Origin: CBDDCX01 sp965226925 | GTDB taxonomy: Bacteria; Gemmatimonadota; Gemmatimonadetes; Longimicrobiales; Gaopeijiaceae | Assembly: GCA_965226925.1 (NCBI GenBank) | Contig: CBDDEN010000011.1 | Location: 1,315,430-1,379,429, forward strand | Direction: 5' to 3' | Length of the DNA stretch: 64,000 nucleotides | Part shown: positions 1 to 9,231 of the stretch, in pieces | How the letters are laid out: each line of letters begins with the position of its first letter | Position numbering within the stretch: position 1 is the stretch's first letter | The notes under the pieces: generated by a model | The model's database searches: none | The model's input: the letters and a program-made list of their open reading frames with translations, nothing else | What the model was told of the DNA's origin: nothing | Position numbers and translations under genes: made by a program

Positions 1-262
1 GGTCCGACTCCACTCCGGCGGTATCGGTTCCATGCGTCGTCAGCACGATCCCCGACTCGACGCGAGACCCGATCACGGATAGGGCCCCGCGGGCCATGCG
101 TGGACCGGCTTTTCCAACCGCGAGGAGGTGGATGCGCTCTCCGCCCCGGGCGAGGTCCGATCCGTCGAGCCACTCTCGTACCAGGCGCTCCGGATCCACA
201 GCCGAGATTGAGGCCGCGAGGATTTCTCGAACGTGAGACCGAAGCTGGACCAACGGAGTCAT
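1..262 (-). CDS. Glycerate 2-kinase, N-terminal part (gene runs off the window)
   Basis: Read on the minus strand from ATG at 262, the open frame continues past the window edge and begins MTPLVQLRSHVREILAAS, followed by HLLAVGKAGPRMARGA and GIVLTTHG. These match the N-terminal DUF4147 half of GckA/TtuD glycerate 2-kinases (MOFRL family), which phosphorylate glycerate to 2-phosphoglycerate in the cytoplasm. The start codon overlaps the stop of the hydroxyacid dehydrogenase by four bases (ATGA), so the two are translationally coupled. The pairing makes metabolic sense: hydroxypyruvate or tartronate semialdehyde is reduced to glycerate and then phosphorylated. The C-terminal MOFRL domain is outside the window. 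Confidence 0.85.
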   Translation of the reverse strand, partial: MTPLVQLRSHVREILAASISAVDPERLVREWLDGSDLARGGERIHLLAVGKAGPRMARGALSVIGSRVESGIVLTTHGTDTAGVESD

Positions 263-1299
263 TCGAGCAAGGTAGCTCTCCGCGATCGATACGCATCTCC
301 GTCGTACACCTCGGGGTTCACGACGTTGGGTGCCCGCTCTCCCCGAAGGTGCGAGACCGCGTTGGTTGCCGCCATGGACGCCATCTTCCCGCGGGTGGCC
401 CGGGTGGCGCTCGCGATGTGCGGAAGAAGGAGCACGTTTGGGCACTCCGCCAAACCCTCCGCCATGCGTGGCTCCTCTTCGTAGACGTCGAGCGCGGCGC
501 CCGCGATCTGTCGCTCGTCGAGCGCGGTCACGAGCGCGGCCTCGTCCACGATCGGGCCGCGGGCGGCGTTGATCAGGTACGCCGACTCCTTCATGCGTCC
601 GAGTTCCTCCTGACCGATCAGGTGCCGCGTCCCCTCGGTGAGCACGCAGTGTAGAGTCACAAAGTCGCTGCGCGCGAGGAGTTCCTCGAAGTCGGCCCAG
701 GAGACGTGAGGGGCGGCTTCGATCGCGTCGCGGTTATACGGATCGAACGCGATCACGTCCATATCGAACCCGAGCGCGCGCTTCGCCACCGCCGCACCGA
801 TACGGCCGTAGCCAACGATGCCGAGCACCTTTCGGGGGCCGTTGGGGCCGAGCCCGACGTCGTCCCCGAGGAAGAGGTTGGGTCCCCAGATCTGATACTT
901 GCCGGACACCATGTAGTCGTGGGCCTCGGGTATCCTCCGTGCCACCCCGAGGATCATCGCCCAGGTGCAGTCGGCGGTCGTGCCCGTGAGCACCCCGGGG
1001 GTGTTGGTGACGGGGATACCCAGTTCGGTGGCCGTGCCAACGTCGATGTTGTTGTATCCCACCGCCATCTGCGCGACCCCCACGAGGCGGGAGTTGGCCT
1101 CCAGGACCGCCCGATCGATCGATTCGGTGAGCAGGCAGAGGAGCACGTCAGCCCCAATCACCCCCTCTAGGAGCGCCTGTCTCGTCGGACCTTCCTCCTC
1201 GACCGTGCTTCCGGTGGTCACGTCGGCACCCGACGCTTCGAGGACCGCGAGGCCCGGCTCCGGTATCTTGCGGGTCAGGTACACGTGCCCCGTACTCAT
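259..1299 (-). CDS. D-2-hydroxyacid dehydrogenase (glyoxylate/hydroxypyruvate reductase type)
   Basis: This 346-residue protein is a D-isomer-specific 2-hydroxyacid dehydrogenase that reduces 2-oxoacids such as glyoxylate or hydroxypyruvate with NAD(P)H. The Rossmann motif GIVGYGRIG lies near residues 163-172. The catalytic Arg is in NAARGPIVDE, the Glu in YEEEP, and the His in LPHIAS. I chose ATG 1299 because the product starts directly with MSTGHVYLTRKIPEPG, as in glyoxylate reductases, and because it overlaps the aminotransferase stop by four bases. It sits between an aminotransferase and a glycerate kinase, which favours hydroxypyruvate/glyoxylate reductase over lactate or phosphoglycerate dehydrogenase. 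Exact substrate is inference. Confidence 0.9.
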   Translation of the reverse strand: MSTGHVYLTRKIPEPGLAVLEASGADVTTGSTVEEEGPTRQALLEGVIGADVLLCLLTESIDRAVLEANSRLVGVAQMAVGYNNIDVGTATELGIPVTNTPGVLTGTTADCTWAMILGVARRIPEAHDYMVSGKYQIWGPNLFLGDDVGLGPNGPRKVLGIVGYGRIGAAVAKRALGFDMDVIAFDPYNRDAIEAAPHVSWADFEELLARSDFVTLHCVLTEGTRHLIGQEELGRMKESAYLINAARGPIVDEAALVTALDERQIAGAALDVYEEEPRMAEGLAECPNVLLLPHIASATRATRGKMASMAATNAVSHLRGERAPNVVNPEVYDGDAYRSRRATLLE

Positions 1300-2609
1300 T
1301 TCCAGGTCCTCTCCAAACGCAGGAACGACTCCATCCCGTCCCGGTCGTCGGCGGCCGCGGCGATCCTCGCCACGCCGGTCTTTAACTCGTCCAGGGACGA
1401 GGCGATCGACACGCGAAGGAAGTGCTCGTCGTCCGCGCCGATCCCGCCGAACGACTTCCTGTCCAGGGTCGCGACGCCGTGCCGGTAGAGGAGGAACATC
1501 TGCAGCATCCGGGAGGGGCTCGTGCGGGCTCGCGCTTCCGCCTGCAGGCCCGCGTACGCGTCGAGCACGCCTAGCCGCTCGCAGACTCCACGCACGTTGG
1601 GGAAGACGTAGAACGCTCCCTTGGGCATCGCACATCGGACGCCATCGATTTCATTGAGGGCCGGGACGATCCAGTCGCGTCGCGCTTGGAACTCGCTCAC
1701 CATTCGCTGGACGCCGGAAGCAGCGGCCGGGTTCAGGAACGCCTCGTTTCCCGCCATCTGGATGAAGGGAGGAACGCACGAAACAAGATTGATGTTGAGC
1801 TGCTTGAAGAGCGCGGCCTCGGTCTCGTTGGGGAGAACGGAGTACCCGAGCCGCCAGCCGGTCATCGCGAAGCTCTTCGAGAAGCCTGTGGCGATAATCG
1901 TGCGCTCCGCCATCCGGCCGAAGGACGCGAGGGAGTGGTGCTCTTCTCCGTCAAAGAGGATGTGTTCGTAGATCTCGTCCGAATAGACGCGGAGGTTGGG
2001 GTGGCAACGCCCGTTTTCGACAGCCCTCTCGATCACATCAGCGATCCCGGCGAGATCGGACTCGGAGAGCACTCCGCCCGTCGGGTTCGAGGGCGAGTTG
2101 AGAATGACGAGCTTCGTACGCGGGGTCAGGAGCGCGTCGAGTTCCTCGGGGGTGAAGGCAAAGCCGCTCGATTCGGAAAGGGGGATGGGGACGGGTTTCG
2201 CGCCGACGAAGGTCGCCCAGGACTCGTAGATGGGGAAGCCGGGGCTTGGGTAGATGACCTCGTCGCCCGGGTCGACGTATGTCTGGAAGGTGTACCCGAT
2301 CGTGGGCTTGCCCCCAGGGGTGACGACCACTTGGGCCGGATCGACGTCGATCCCGCGGCTCTGCGAGACGTGCCGGGCGAGCGTCTCGCGGAAGGGGAGC
2401 AGTCCCGCCGGATCGCAGTAGTGGGAGTTGCCCGCCGCAATCTGGGCGATCGCGACAGCGTTGATCTCGGGGATCGAATCGAAGTCCGGCTCACCGAGGT
2501 TGAAGCGGATGGGGTCCTCTCCACGCTCCACGCATCGGCGGATGTCGTCCCCGAGCCTGAATGCGTTCTCGGTACCGAGCGCGGACATCCTCTTTGCGAC
2601 GACGGGCAC
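1296..2609 (-). CDS. Class I/II PLP aminotransferase
   Basis: This 437-residue fold-type I aminotransferase probably supplies the 2-oxoacid for the downstream reductase and kinase. Visible signatures are NLGEPDF near the N terminus, the Asn-bearing NSPSNPTGG, the Asp-Tyr region YSDEIYEHI, and the PLP lysine in SFSKSFAMTGWRLGY (read as TGFSKSFAMTGWRLG). The chosen start is GTG 2609: AAGGAGG lies six bases upstream, better than the ATG at 2588. Longer frames to 2777 lack a ribosome site. It is first in a three-gene minus-strand operon with four-base overlaps. Amino donor is not determinable; aspartate, alanine or serine-type activity are all possible. Confidence 0.9.
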   Translation of the reverse strand: MPVVAKRMSALGTENAFRLGDDIRRCVERGEDPIRFNLGEPDFDSIPEINAVAIAQIAAGNSHYCDPAGLLPFRETLARHVSQSRGIDVDPAQVVVTPGGKPTIGYTFQTYVDPGDEVIYPSPGFPIYESWATFVGAKPVPIPLSESSGFAFTPEELDALLTPRTKLVILNSPSNPTGGVLSESDLAGIADVIERAVENGRCHPNLRVYSDEIYEHILFDGEEHHSLASFGRMAERTIIATGFSKSFAMTGWRLGYSVLPNETEAALFKQLNINLVSCVPPFIQMAGNEAFLNPAAASGVQRMVSEFQARRDWIVPALNEIDGVRCAMPKGAFYVFPNVRGVCERLGVLDAYAGLQAEARARTSPSRMLQMFLLYRHGVATLDRKSFGGIGADDEHFLRVSIASSLDELKTGVARIAAAADDRDGMESFLRLERTWK

Positions 2610-2654
2610 GTGCGACCTCCTTACTATCGACGACCATTTCGGGGGGAGCGAATT

Positions 2655-2725
2655 CAGATGAGGGACCCATATTACAAATTGTTGCCAAAAACGCAAATAA
2701 TATCTATCTACGAAACAGTGGCTCT
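2655..2725. promoter_or_regulatory. AT-rich divergent promoter region with a short inverted repeat
   Basis: This is a clear AT-rich island in GC-rich surroundings, between the aminotransferase (minus) and the regulator remnant (plus). ATATTA at 2669-2674 and TAATAT at 2698-2703 form a 6-bp inverted repeat. On the minus strand TTGCGT then TAATAT about 16 bases later could act as -35/-10 for the operon. A regulator encoded next door would be expected to bind here. The exact promoter is a guess. Confidence 0.4.
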
Positions 2726-2753
2726 TGGACGGCCGTCCGGAAACCCCGCCTAA

Positions 2754-3263
2754 CGTGTCACCGGATTCGAGGCCCATGACATCCCCCGATCAGCTTCTCT
2801 CCCCGTCCAACTCCTCCGTACAGACGACACCGAGCGGAATACACCAACCGAGCCCGAGCCCGTTCGCCTCGGCGCCCGGATTCGTGAAATCCGACAGCGG
2901 ACCGCGTGGACGTTGGAGGAGGTCAGTCGACGGACGGGCATCACGAAGTCGACGCTCTCCAAGATCGAGAACGATCAGGTCTCACCGACCTTCGAGGTCG
3001 TCCAGAAGCTCGCCGCCGGATTGGGCATCGAGATCCCCCAACTCTTCGCGCCTACCAGGGAGAAGCGCGGATCCGGCCGGCGGGTGATTACGAGGAAAGG
3101 GGACGGGCGGATCCACCCGACGCCGACGTACGAGCATGAGCTGCTGGCCACGGCGCTCTCACGGAAGCGGATGGTCCCCTTCAAGACCGTGATCCGCGCC
3201 CGCTCCTTCGAAGACTTCACGGGATGGGTTCGTCACGTCCTCTTCGTGTGCACGCTGTGGTGA
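2754..3263 (+). pseudogene. XRE-family regulator with cupin domain, broken at both ends
   Basis: The helix-turn-helix is unmistakable: LGARIREIRQRTAWTLEEVSRR followed by TGITKSTLSKIENDQVSPTF (positions about 2865-3000). No ATG, GTG or TTG precedes it in frame after the TAA at 2751; the only ATG nearby (2776) is in another frame, so the N terminus looks frameshifted. The frame then reads RMVPFKTVIRARSFEDFTGWVRH, which in XRE-cupin regulators leads into the first cupin strands, but here it stops at 3263 and the cupin barrel is absent. It is divergent from the aminotransferase operon that it may once have regulated. Called a pseudogene; a functional HTH-only protein started at TTG 2913 would lack the first helix. 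Confidence 0.7.
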
Positions 3264-3317
3264 CAAGGGTTGGGCTCGGTTGGCACCAGTGGTCGAGGGC
3301 CCTGGGCGCCACCCCCG

Positions 3318-3451
3318 AGAATCCGACATGGAGCGGTGCCGTGATGACGACGGTATCCCCCGTTCATGAAAACGGCCGCGCGGGCGGGCCTCAGCGCGAT
3401 CGGGGCGAGCTTCTAGCGTCGCGGCGGCGGCATACGTCAGCGGCTGCCACA
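3318..3451 (+). repeat. Decayed partial duplicate of the 11.1-11.7 kb locus
   Basis: Positions 3318-3365 closely match 11119-11165 (end of the amidohydrolase and the gap before the GlcG-like gene), and 3377-3451 closely match 11622-11692 (last codons of the GlcG-like gene and following bases). The about 455 bases between those two stretches are missing here. So this is an internally deleted copy. The rest of 3264-3662 holds no gene I can recognise. Confidence 0.75.
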
Positions 3452-3662
3452 CGGTCCTCGGCGCCGCCGGGTAGTTTGGACCGCGGGAGCGCGCCGAGAG
3501 CTTGATGCCACCATCGCCTTCGTTGCGGACGAATCCCCTCGACGGTGCGATGCGCCTACTCGAAGACATCATCAACTCCGCAGGCTCGCTCCACTCCATG
3601 CCCGACCGGGGCCGTGTCGTGTCGGGGTTTCAAGCTGAGCCGCGTGCGTCCATCTTTCCCCG

Positions 3663-5099
3663 ATGAGCCGAGCCGAACCTCCCGTCGTCCTTAAGTTCGG
3701 TGGTACCAGCGTCTCCTCGGCCGAGCGCTGGAGGACCATCGCGCGCATCGTTTCCGACCACCTGTCGGCCGGGGACCGCGTGGCGCTCGTGCAATCGGCG
3801 ATCCGTGGGGTCACGGACAGCCTGGAGGCGATGGTGCGGCAGGCGCGGGAGGGGGACGCCGCATCCGTCCGTGCCGGTCTCGAACGTCTGAGAACGCAGC
3901 ACCTTGAGCTGGCCGCCGACGTCTCCTCGGAGGAGGTGCCCGGCCTCCTGGCCGAGCTGGATCTCCTGGGAGATCGTCTCGGGAGCGCCAGCCCTGAGGA
4001 TCCCTCCGGACCCTTCGCGGCCGAGATCCTGGCCACCGGAGAGCGGTTGGCGTCCAGGATCGGGGCGGCCGCCCTTGATGCGGCCGGGATCCACACGACC
4101 TGGATAGACGTGCGCGATCTCCTCGTCGCCAGGGAGAGCACGCCGGCCACGGCCCAGCCGTGGCTGTCGGCGGAGTGCGATGCCGCGTCCGACCCCGACG
4201 TGCAGGAGCGGGTGCGCGCGACGGACGGGGTGCTCCTCACCCAAGGGTTCACCGCGCGCACACCGGCCGGTGAGACGGTCCTGCTGGGGCGGGGCGGCTC
4301 CGACACGGCCGCCGCCTACCTGGCCGGAAAGCTCGACGCCAACCGCCTCGAGATCTGGTCCGACGTGCCGGGCATGTTCACCGCCGATCCGCGGCTTGTC
4401 CCCGACGCGCGGCTACTCAGGTCGCTCGGCTACCGCGAGGCCCAGGAGATCGCCACGACCGGGAGCACGGTGCTCCACCCGCGCTGCATCCCCGCGCTCC
4501 GCGAGCGGGCCATCCCGATCCATCTGCGGAGCACGCTACACCCCGCGGTCGACGGCACCGTTATCCAGCTCCAGCAGCCCGACGGCCCCGCCCAGGTGAA
4601 GGCGATCTCGCGGAAGCTCGGGGTCGTTCTGATCTCGCTCGAGACCGTGGGCATGTGGCAGGAGGTCGGGTTCCTGGCCCGCGCGAGCACCATCATCGCC
4701 GATGCCGGGCTGTCGATCGATCTCGTGTCCACCTCCGAGACCAACGTGACCGTCTCGCTCGACACCACCGCCAACCTCCTGGACCAGGGCCAGCTCGCCG
4801 CATTGGTCGAACGGCTGAGCACGGTGGCGGGGGTGAGCGTGATTCAGCCGTGCGCGGCCGTGAGCCTGGTGGGGCGGCACATCCGGGGCCTGCTGCACCG
4901 GCTGGGGCCGGCGTTCGAAGTCTTCGAGGGCCTCCAGATCAGGATGATCACCCAGGCGGCGTCCGACCTGAACCTCACGGTCGTGGTCGACGAGCCCCAC
5001 GCCGAGGGGCTGGTGCGCGAACTGCACGCGCTGCTGATCGCCGAGGCCGTGGACCCCGCCGTGTTCGGGCCCCGCTGGGACGAGATCGCGGCGGGGTGA
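3663..5099 (+). CDS. lysC: Aspartokinase
   Basis: This 478-residue enzyme phosphorylates L-aspartate, the first step to lysine, threonine, methionine and diaminopimelate. The N terminus has the family signature KFGGTSVSSAERW; LLGRGGSDTAAAYLA (about residues 215-230) and WSDVPGMFTADPRLVPDARLL complete the kinase domain. Two ACT-type regulatory domains follow (about 315-475; for example VGFLARASTIIADAGLSIDL), which usually bind lysine or threonine for feedback control. The length and the layout match monofunctional LysC/AKIII-type enzymes; no homoserine dehydrogenase is fused. No good Shine-Dalgarno is visible before ATG 3663. It stands alone, closed by a hairpin. Confidence 0.93.
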   Translation: MSRAEPPVVLKFGGTSVSSAERWRTIARIVSDHLSAGDRVALVQSAIRGVTDSLEAMVRQAREGDAASVRAGLERLRTQHLELAADVSSEEVPGLLAELDLLGDRLGSASPEDPSGPFAAEILATGERLASRIGAAALDAAGIHTTWIDVRDLLVARESTPATAQPWLSAECDAASDPDVQERVRATDGVLLTQGFTARTPAGETVLLGRGGSDTAAAYLAGKLDANRLEIWSDVPGMFTADPRLVPDARLLRSLGYREAQEIATTGSTVLHPRCIPALRERAIPIHLRSTLHPAVDGTVIQLQQPDGPAQVKAISRKLGVVLISLETVGMWQEVGFLARASTIIADAGLSIDLVSTSETNVTVSLDTTANLLDQGQLAALVERLSTVAGVSVIQPCAAVSLVGRHIRGLLHRLGPAFEVFEGLQIRMITQAASDLNLTVVVDEPHAEGLVRELHALLIAEAVDPAVFGPRWDEIAAG

Positions 5100-5101
5100 T
5101 C

Positions 5102-5126
5102 GCGCTCGGCCGATCATGCCGAGCGC
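5102..5126 (+). terminator. Hairpin just after aspartokinase
   Basis: Perfect 9-bp arms at 5102-5110 and 5118-5126 with a 7-base loop begin two bases past the aspartokinase stop. There is no T-tract, so factor-independent termination is uncertain, but position and strength fit a transcript end. The neighbour gene is convergent. Confidence 0.6.
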
Positions 5127-5178
5127 CTGCGCGCTACCCTCAGTGGGCCAGCCGCCCGGGGGCTTGGGCTCCGGTCCG

Positions 5179-6930
5179 TTACGCGCCAACCGCGGCTGTG
5201 TGGGTGGGCGCCTGAGCCTGCGGCAATCGGGCCTTCTGCGCCCAGCGACCGAGGACGATCCGCATGGCCACGTACAAGACCGCCATCAGGCTCACCAGAA
5301 TGACCGCAAGGGAAGCGCTCTGCGAAGTGAGGCCCTCGCCCCAGAGAAAGTAGATGCGCTGGGAAAGCGTTGATGTCTCCGCCGTTCCCGTCCCCAGAAA
5401 GAGCGGCGTGAGCAAGTCTCGCATGCTCGCCATCCAGAGAAGAAGAAACGTCGCCACCGCCACGGGGCGGATCACGGGCACCGTGATGCGGAGGAGCATG
5501 GCGAACGTCCCGGCGCCGCAGGTCCGGGCCGCTTCCTCGAGCTCGGGCCGAATCTGGCCGAGGCCGTCCCTCAAGTGCTGCACGCCTAGGGGCAGAAACC
5601 GCGAGATCTGGCAGATGATGATGATCCAGATCGTCCCGTAGAGGACCAACGGAGGTCGAAGCCAAGCCCACGCCACACCTACCACAAAAACCACCCCCGG
5701 CACGGCGATGGGGAACGTCGCAATGAACGAGCGCAGGCCCTTGAGCGGGCCGCGCCCCCGAAGGTCGAGATAGGCCGCCAGCAAGGCGATCACGCCGGTC
5801 GCCGCGGACATGACGAGCGCCAATTGGAGAGTGTTCCAGAAGATCTCGTGAAAGACCGGGCTCCTGAAGTGGTCCAGATAGTGCCGAAGCGTGAGGTTCC
5901 AGAAAGAAAAGCTCTGGTAGACGTTCGCCGACAGCGACAGCATGACGAGCGTCACGTAAGGGACGATGAGCGCGAACGCGAGCACGGTCAGATTGAAGGC
6001 CGCCAGGGGATACTTCATCCGACCCACCTCGATCCGAACCGTCCGGTGTCCCTTACCGGCGACGACCTGGAACCGGGCCCCGTGGTGCCGCCGTGCCACG
6101 CGCAGCCCCACCCAGACGGCGAGCCCGGCGGTCACCGCGAAGAACACGGCGATCGCCGCCGAGAGGCCGAGATCGGGAGGCGGCGTGTTGAGGAGCCGGT
6201 ACAGATACGTAGCGAATACGTAGATCCTGCCCGGCGTCCCCAGAATCGCCGGGATGGAAAAACTCTCCCACAGGATCACGATCGAAAAGACGACGCTGGT
6301 GATCATCGCGGGCGTGACCAGCGGGAGCGTCACCCGCCACAGCATCTGCCAAGGAGAGGCACCCGCGGTGAGCGCCGCCTCCTCATTGGTACTGTCGACG
6401 TTCTCCAGGGGGGCGCTCAGGGTGAGATAGAGGTACGGATAGAGGAAGAGCGCGGCGACGAACACCATTGTGGGCATCGAAAAGGCATTGAACGGCTTTA
6501 CTCCGAAAAGCGCGTCCGTCCACCGATTGAACGTTCCGGCCTGCGGCGACAGTAGCCACGCATATGCCATGGCTGTGATCCACGGTGGATTCACGAAGGC
6601 GATGATGCTCGCAGACCGAACCAGGCCGGCGAAGGGGGTGCTCAACCGGGTCGTGCTCAGGGCTGAGACGGCCGCCATCGCCAGGCCGAGCACGAGGGCA
6701 CCGCCGCTGAACACCATGGAGTTCTTCATGGCGTCGAGAGGACCGAGCCCCTGAAACACCGAACGGTAGTTCTCGAGGGTGAAGCCCTCTTCTCCCCCGA
6801 AGCTCCCGACCGCCAACCACAACATCGGGTAAACCGTCACGATGCTCACGGCCACCAATCCGAGCAACACAGCCGGCGTCAGAGGATCTGCCCGCCATAG
6901 CCGCTTCAGCGCAGTGATCGCTTTCGACAC
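5179..6930 (-). CDS. Fused two-domain ABC permease (FbpB/ThiP type)
   Basis: This 583-residue membrane protein is the transmembrane unit of an importer. It has two halves, each with about six hydrophobic segments and one EAA loop that contacts the ATPase: EEAALTAGASPWQMLWRVTLP in the first half and EEAARTCGAGTFAMLLRITVP in the second. Such fused permeases are typical of iron(III), thiamine, 2-aminoethylphosphonate and related importers. It is the last gene of a minus-strand set: amidohydrolase, solute-binding protein, ATPase, permease, with a nine-base gap after the ATPase gene. Substrate is unknown; the FbpB resemblance alone does not prove iron. Confidence 0.9.
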   Translation of the reverse strand: MSKAITALKRLWRADPLTPAVLLGLVAVSIVTVYPMLWLAVGSFGGEEGFTLENYRSVFQGLGPLDAMKNSMVFSGGALVLGLAMAAVSALSTTRLSTPFAGLVRSASIIAFVNPPWITAMAYAWLLSPQAGTFNRWTDALFGVKPFNAFSMPTMVFVAALFLYPYLYLTLSAPLENVDSTNEEAALTAGASPWQMLWRVTLPLVTPAMITSVVFSIVILWESFSIPAILGTPGRIYVFATYLYRLLNTPPPDLGLSAAIAVFFAVTAGLAVWVGLRVARRHHGARFQVVAGKGHRTVRIEVGRMKYPLAAFNLTVLAFALIVPYVTLVMLSLSANVYQSFSFWNLTLRHYLDHFRSPVFHEIFWNTLQLALVMSAATGVIALLAAYLDLRGRGPLKGLRSFIATFPIAVPGVVFVVGVAWAWLRPPLVLYGTIWIIIICQISRFLPLGVQHLRDGLGQIRPELEEAARTCGAGTFAMLLRITVPVIRPVAVATFLLLWMASMRDLLTPLFLGTGTAETSTLSQRIYFLWGEGLTSQSASLAVILVSLMAVLYVAMRIVLGRWAQKARLPQAQAPTHTAAVGA

Positions 6931-6939
6931 CGGTGGTTA

Positions 6940-8049
6940 CTAGTCGGGGTCGCGAGGCAGGAGCATCAGATCTTCGGGTGCCAGCCTCACCTCGACCTCC
7001 TCGCCCGGGCGCCAGTCGTGTTCGCCCGAGTCCCTGGCTTGCAACATCAAGTCTCCGATCTGCACCTGACAATCGACTTCTTCTCCAAGAAACGTGACGC
7101 GGACGATCCGACCCGGCAGCGCCCCCGACCCTCCTGTCCCGTCCGGGGCCCCGCGCTGAAGCCCCACCCGACTCGGCCGCACGGCCACCCAGACCTGCTG
7201 CTGCGCGGCGCCTTCGCCCTTCACCATGACCGAACGGCCGGTGCCGGCCAGCTCGACCTCGACACGCCCCGCGGTGGGCACGGCGACGATCTCGCCTGCA
7301 AGGCGGTTCGAGACGCCGAGGAAGTCGGCGACGAAGGGGTGCTCGGGGTCCGAGAAGATTTCCCGCGGCGCGCCTTGCCTCAGGATCTGGCCCTCGCGCA
7401 TGACGATCACGTGATCGGACAACGCCATGGCCTCGGCCTGATCATGGGTCACGTATATCGCGGTCAGACCGAGCCGCTGTTGAACGTCGCGCAGCTCGAA
7501 GCGCATCGCCTCGCGCAGCCGGGCATCGAGATTGGCCAGCGGCTCGTCGAGGAGGAGCACGCGCGGGCGGTAGACCAGCGCGCGGGCGAGCACGACCCGC
7601 TGCTGCTGTCCCCCGCTCAGCTCTGAGGGATAGCGCTCCTGGTAACCATCCATCCCCACGCTGCGGAGCACCTCGACGACCCTGGATCGCACGTCCGTTC
7701 GGTCGTCGGATCTCTTCTGGTTGAACTCGAGCGCCAACGCCACGTTGTCGAAGACGGTGAGGTGGGGCCAAATCGCGTAGGACTGGAACACCATGCCGAC
7801 GGCCCGCTTTTCGACGGGCACGGTCTCGCCCGTCGCACCGTCGTGAACCACTTCGTTTCCGATCAGGATCCGACCCGCGGACGGCGTCTCGAGCCCGGCG
7901 ATGCAACGCAGAATGGTCGTCTTGCCGCAGCCGCTCGGTCCCAGCAGCGTCACGATCTGACCTTCATGAGCGGTAAAGGAGACGCCGTCGACCGCACGGG
8001 CGCCTGGACCGAACTCTTTCGTCAGGCGCTCTACTCTGACCTCAGCCAT
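6940..8049 (-). CDS. ABC importer ATP-binding protein (FbpC/PotA type)
   Basis: A 369-residue cytoplasmic ATPase powering the importer encoded around it. The Walker A is GPSGCGKTT (about residue 36), the signature LSGGQQQRV, Walker B VLLLDEPLANLDARLR, and the switch His in YVTHDQAEAM. A C-terminal TOBE-like region (about 275-365, ending GEEVEVRLAPEDLMLLPRD) is typical of the CUT2/Fbp/Pot group. ATG 8049 gives the expected MAEVRVERLTKEFG start. The solute-binding gene lies 101 bases upstream and the permease directly downstream. Confidence 0.93.
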   Translation of the reverse strand: MAEVRVERLTKEFGPGARAVDGVSFTAHEGQIVTLLGPSGCGKTTILRCIAGLETPSAGRILIGNEVVHDGATGETVPVEKRAVGMVFQSYAIWPHLTVFDNVALALEFNQKRSDDRTDVRSRVVEVLRSVGMDGYQERYPSELSGGQQQRVVLARALVYRPRVLLLDEPLANLDARLREAMRFELRDVQQRLGLTAIYVTHDQAEAMALSDHVIVMREGQILRQGAPREIFSDPEHPFVADFLGVSNRLAGEIVAVPTAGRVEVELAGTGRSVMVKGEGAAQQQVWVAVRPSRVGLQRGAPDGTGGSGALPGRIVRVTFLGEEVDCQVQIGDLMLQARDSGEHDWRPGEEVEVRLAPEDLMLLPRDPD

Positions 8050-8150
8050 TCAGAGGACGCGGACGGGGATGACTGTGACTAGGAGGCCGGCGGGGTGGGA
8101 GAAGATGCCGCCGAGGCCCACGCCAATTATCGCCCGGTGGCGCACCCGTC

Positions 8151-9217
8151 TCACCACGGGAGTGATCGCCACAACCGAATGATCCGCTCGCGGTTCTCGT
8201 TGAAGGTCTGGGCGTCGATGGAGACCGGATCCAACTCTTCCAGCTCCGGAAACCCTTCCGGGGGCGAGACTCCCGAGACCACCGGATACGCTCTCAGCCT
8301 CTGTGCGACACCCTGTTGGTGTGACTGCGAAAGAAGGAAGTTGACGAACAGGCGCGCGGCGTTGGGATGGGGCGCGAGCTCGGGCACGATCGCCGAGTAC
8401 GTATCGACCTTCGTGCCCTTCACCCAGTGATATGCCAGTGGAGCGCCCGCCTGGATCTGCGCCGCCGGTGATGTCTGGCTGATGGGTCCCAGAAGCCGCT
8501 CGCCCCGGGCGATGAAGTTGGCGGACTCCACCTCCCGATCGGTCTCGAGGAGGTCGTTCTCCGTGAAGCGCCTGAGCCAGAACATGCCGTACATTCGTTC
8601 CCAGATAAAGATCAGCCCCACGATGTTCGAGGAGTTCTCGGGGTCCCCATCGCGATCTTACTCCGGTACGCGGGATCCGCGAGGTCCTCGTAGGTGTCTG
8701 GGAGCTCGCTCTCGACGATCAGGTCCCGGTTGTAGACGATGGGGACGACGAGGGCAACCGTGGGATGCGCGCCCGGTGTCCGCCCACGGTGGCGCTCGGC
8801 ATAGCTAGTCTCGTTCGGGACCGTGAATTCCGCCATCCGCTCGTCGGCCGGCACGCTCGCGGCGATGCTCGATTCGACCTGGAGCACGTCGGCCAGGTGC
8901 GCCCCAGCCGCCACCTCGGTCAGGTAGGTCTGAATCGTCGGTGCCGACCCACCCTTCCGGCTATAGTTCACGCGGATCCCGGTCGCCTCCTCGAAGCGGC
9001 GGAACAGGTCCGCATCGACCGACTCGGGGAACACACTCCGCACGTGGACCTCGCCCTCTGCCTTCGCCGCATCGACGATCGCCTGCCACGATTCGTCGCC
9101 GGTGGCGATCTCCGCCAAGAGGGCCGTTTCGTCGGCGCCCCCGGTCGTCCCTTCCCCTGCCCCACAGCCGATCGCCACGAGGGGGATCAAGACGAGCAGG
9201 CCGAATCTCACGCTCAT
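8151..9217 (-). pseudogene. Extracellular solute-binding lipoprotein (FbpA-like), one frameshift
   Basis: Two frames join into one about 355-residue binding protein. From ATG 9217 it has a lipoprotein signal (MSVRFGLLVLIPLVAIGCG) and a family 1/6-type body through YRSKIAMG. At 8641-8648 the coding strand has four G where five would keep the frame. After the shift the reading continues DPENSSNIVGLIFIWERMYG and ends LPW at 8151. One lost G in a homopolymer may be real or a sequencing error. It lies 15 bases after the amidohydrolase gene and upstream of the ATPase, as in FbpABC-type operons. Ligand unknown. Confidence 0.8.
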
Positions 9218-9231
9218 AAGCACTCCGCGTC

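Noticed and set aside
1686..2753. 355-codon plus-strand frame opposite the first aminotransferase
   Set aside because: Antisense shadow of a conserved gene.
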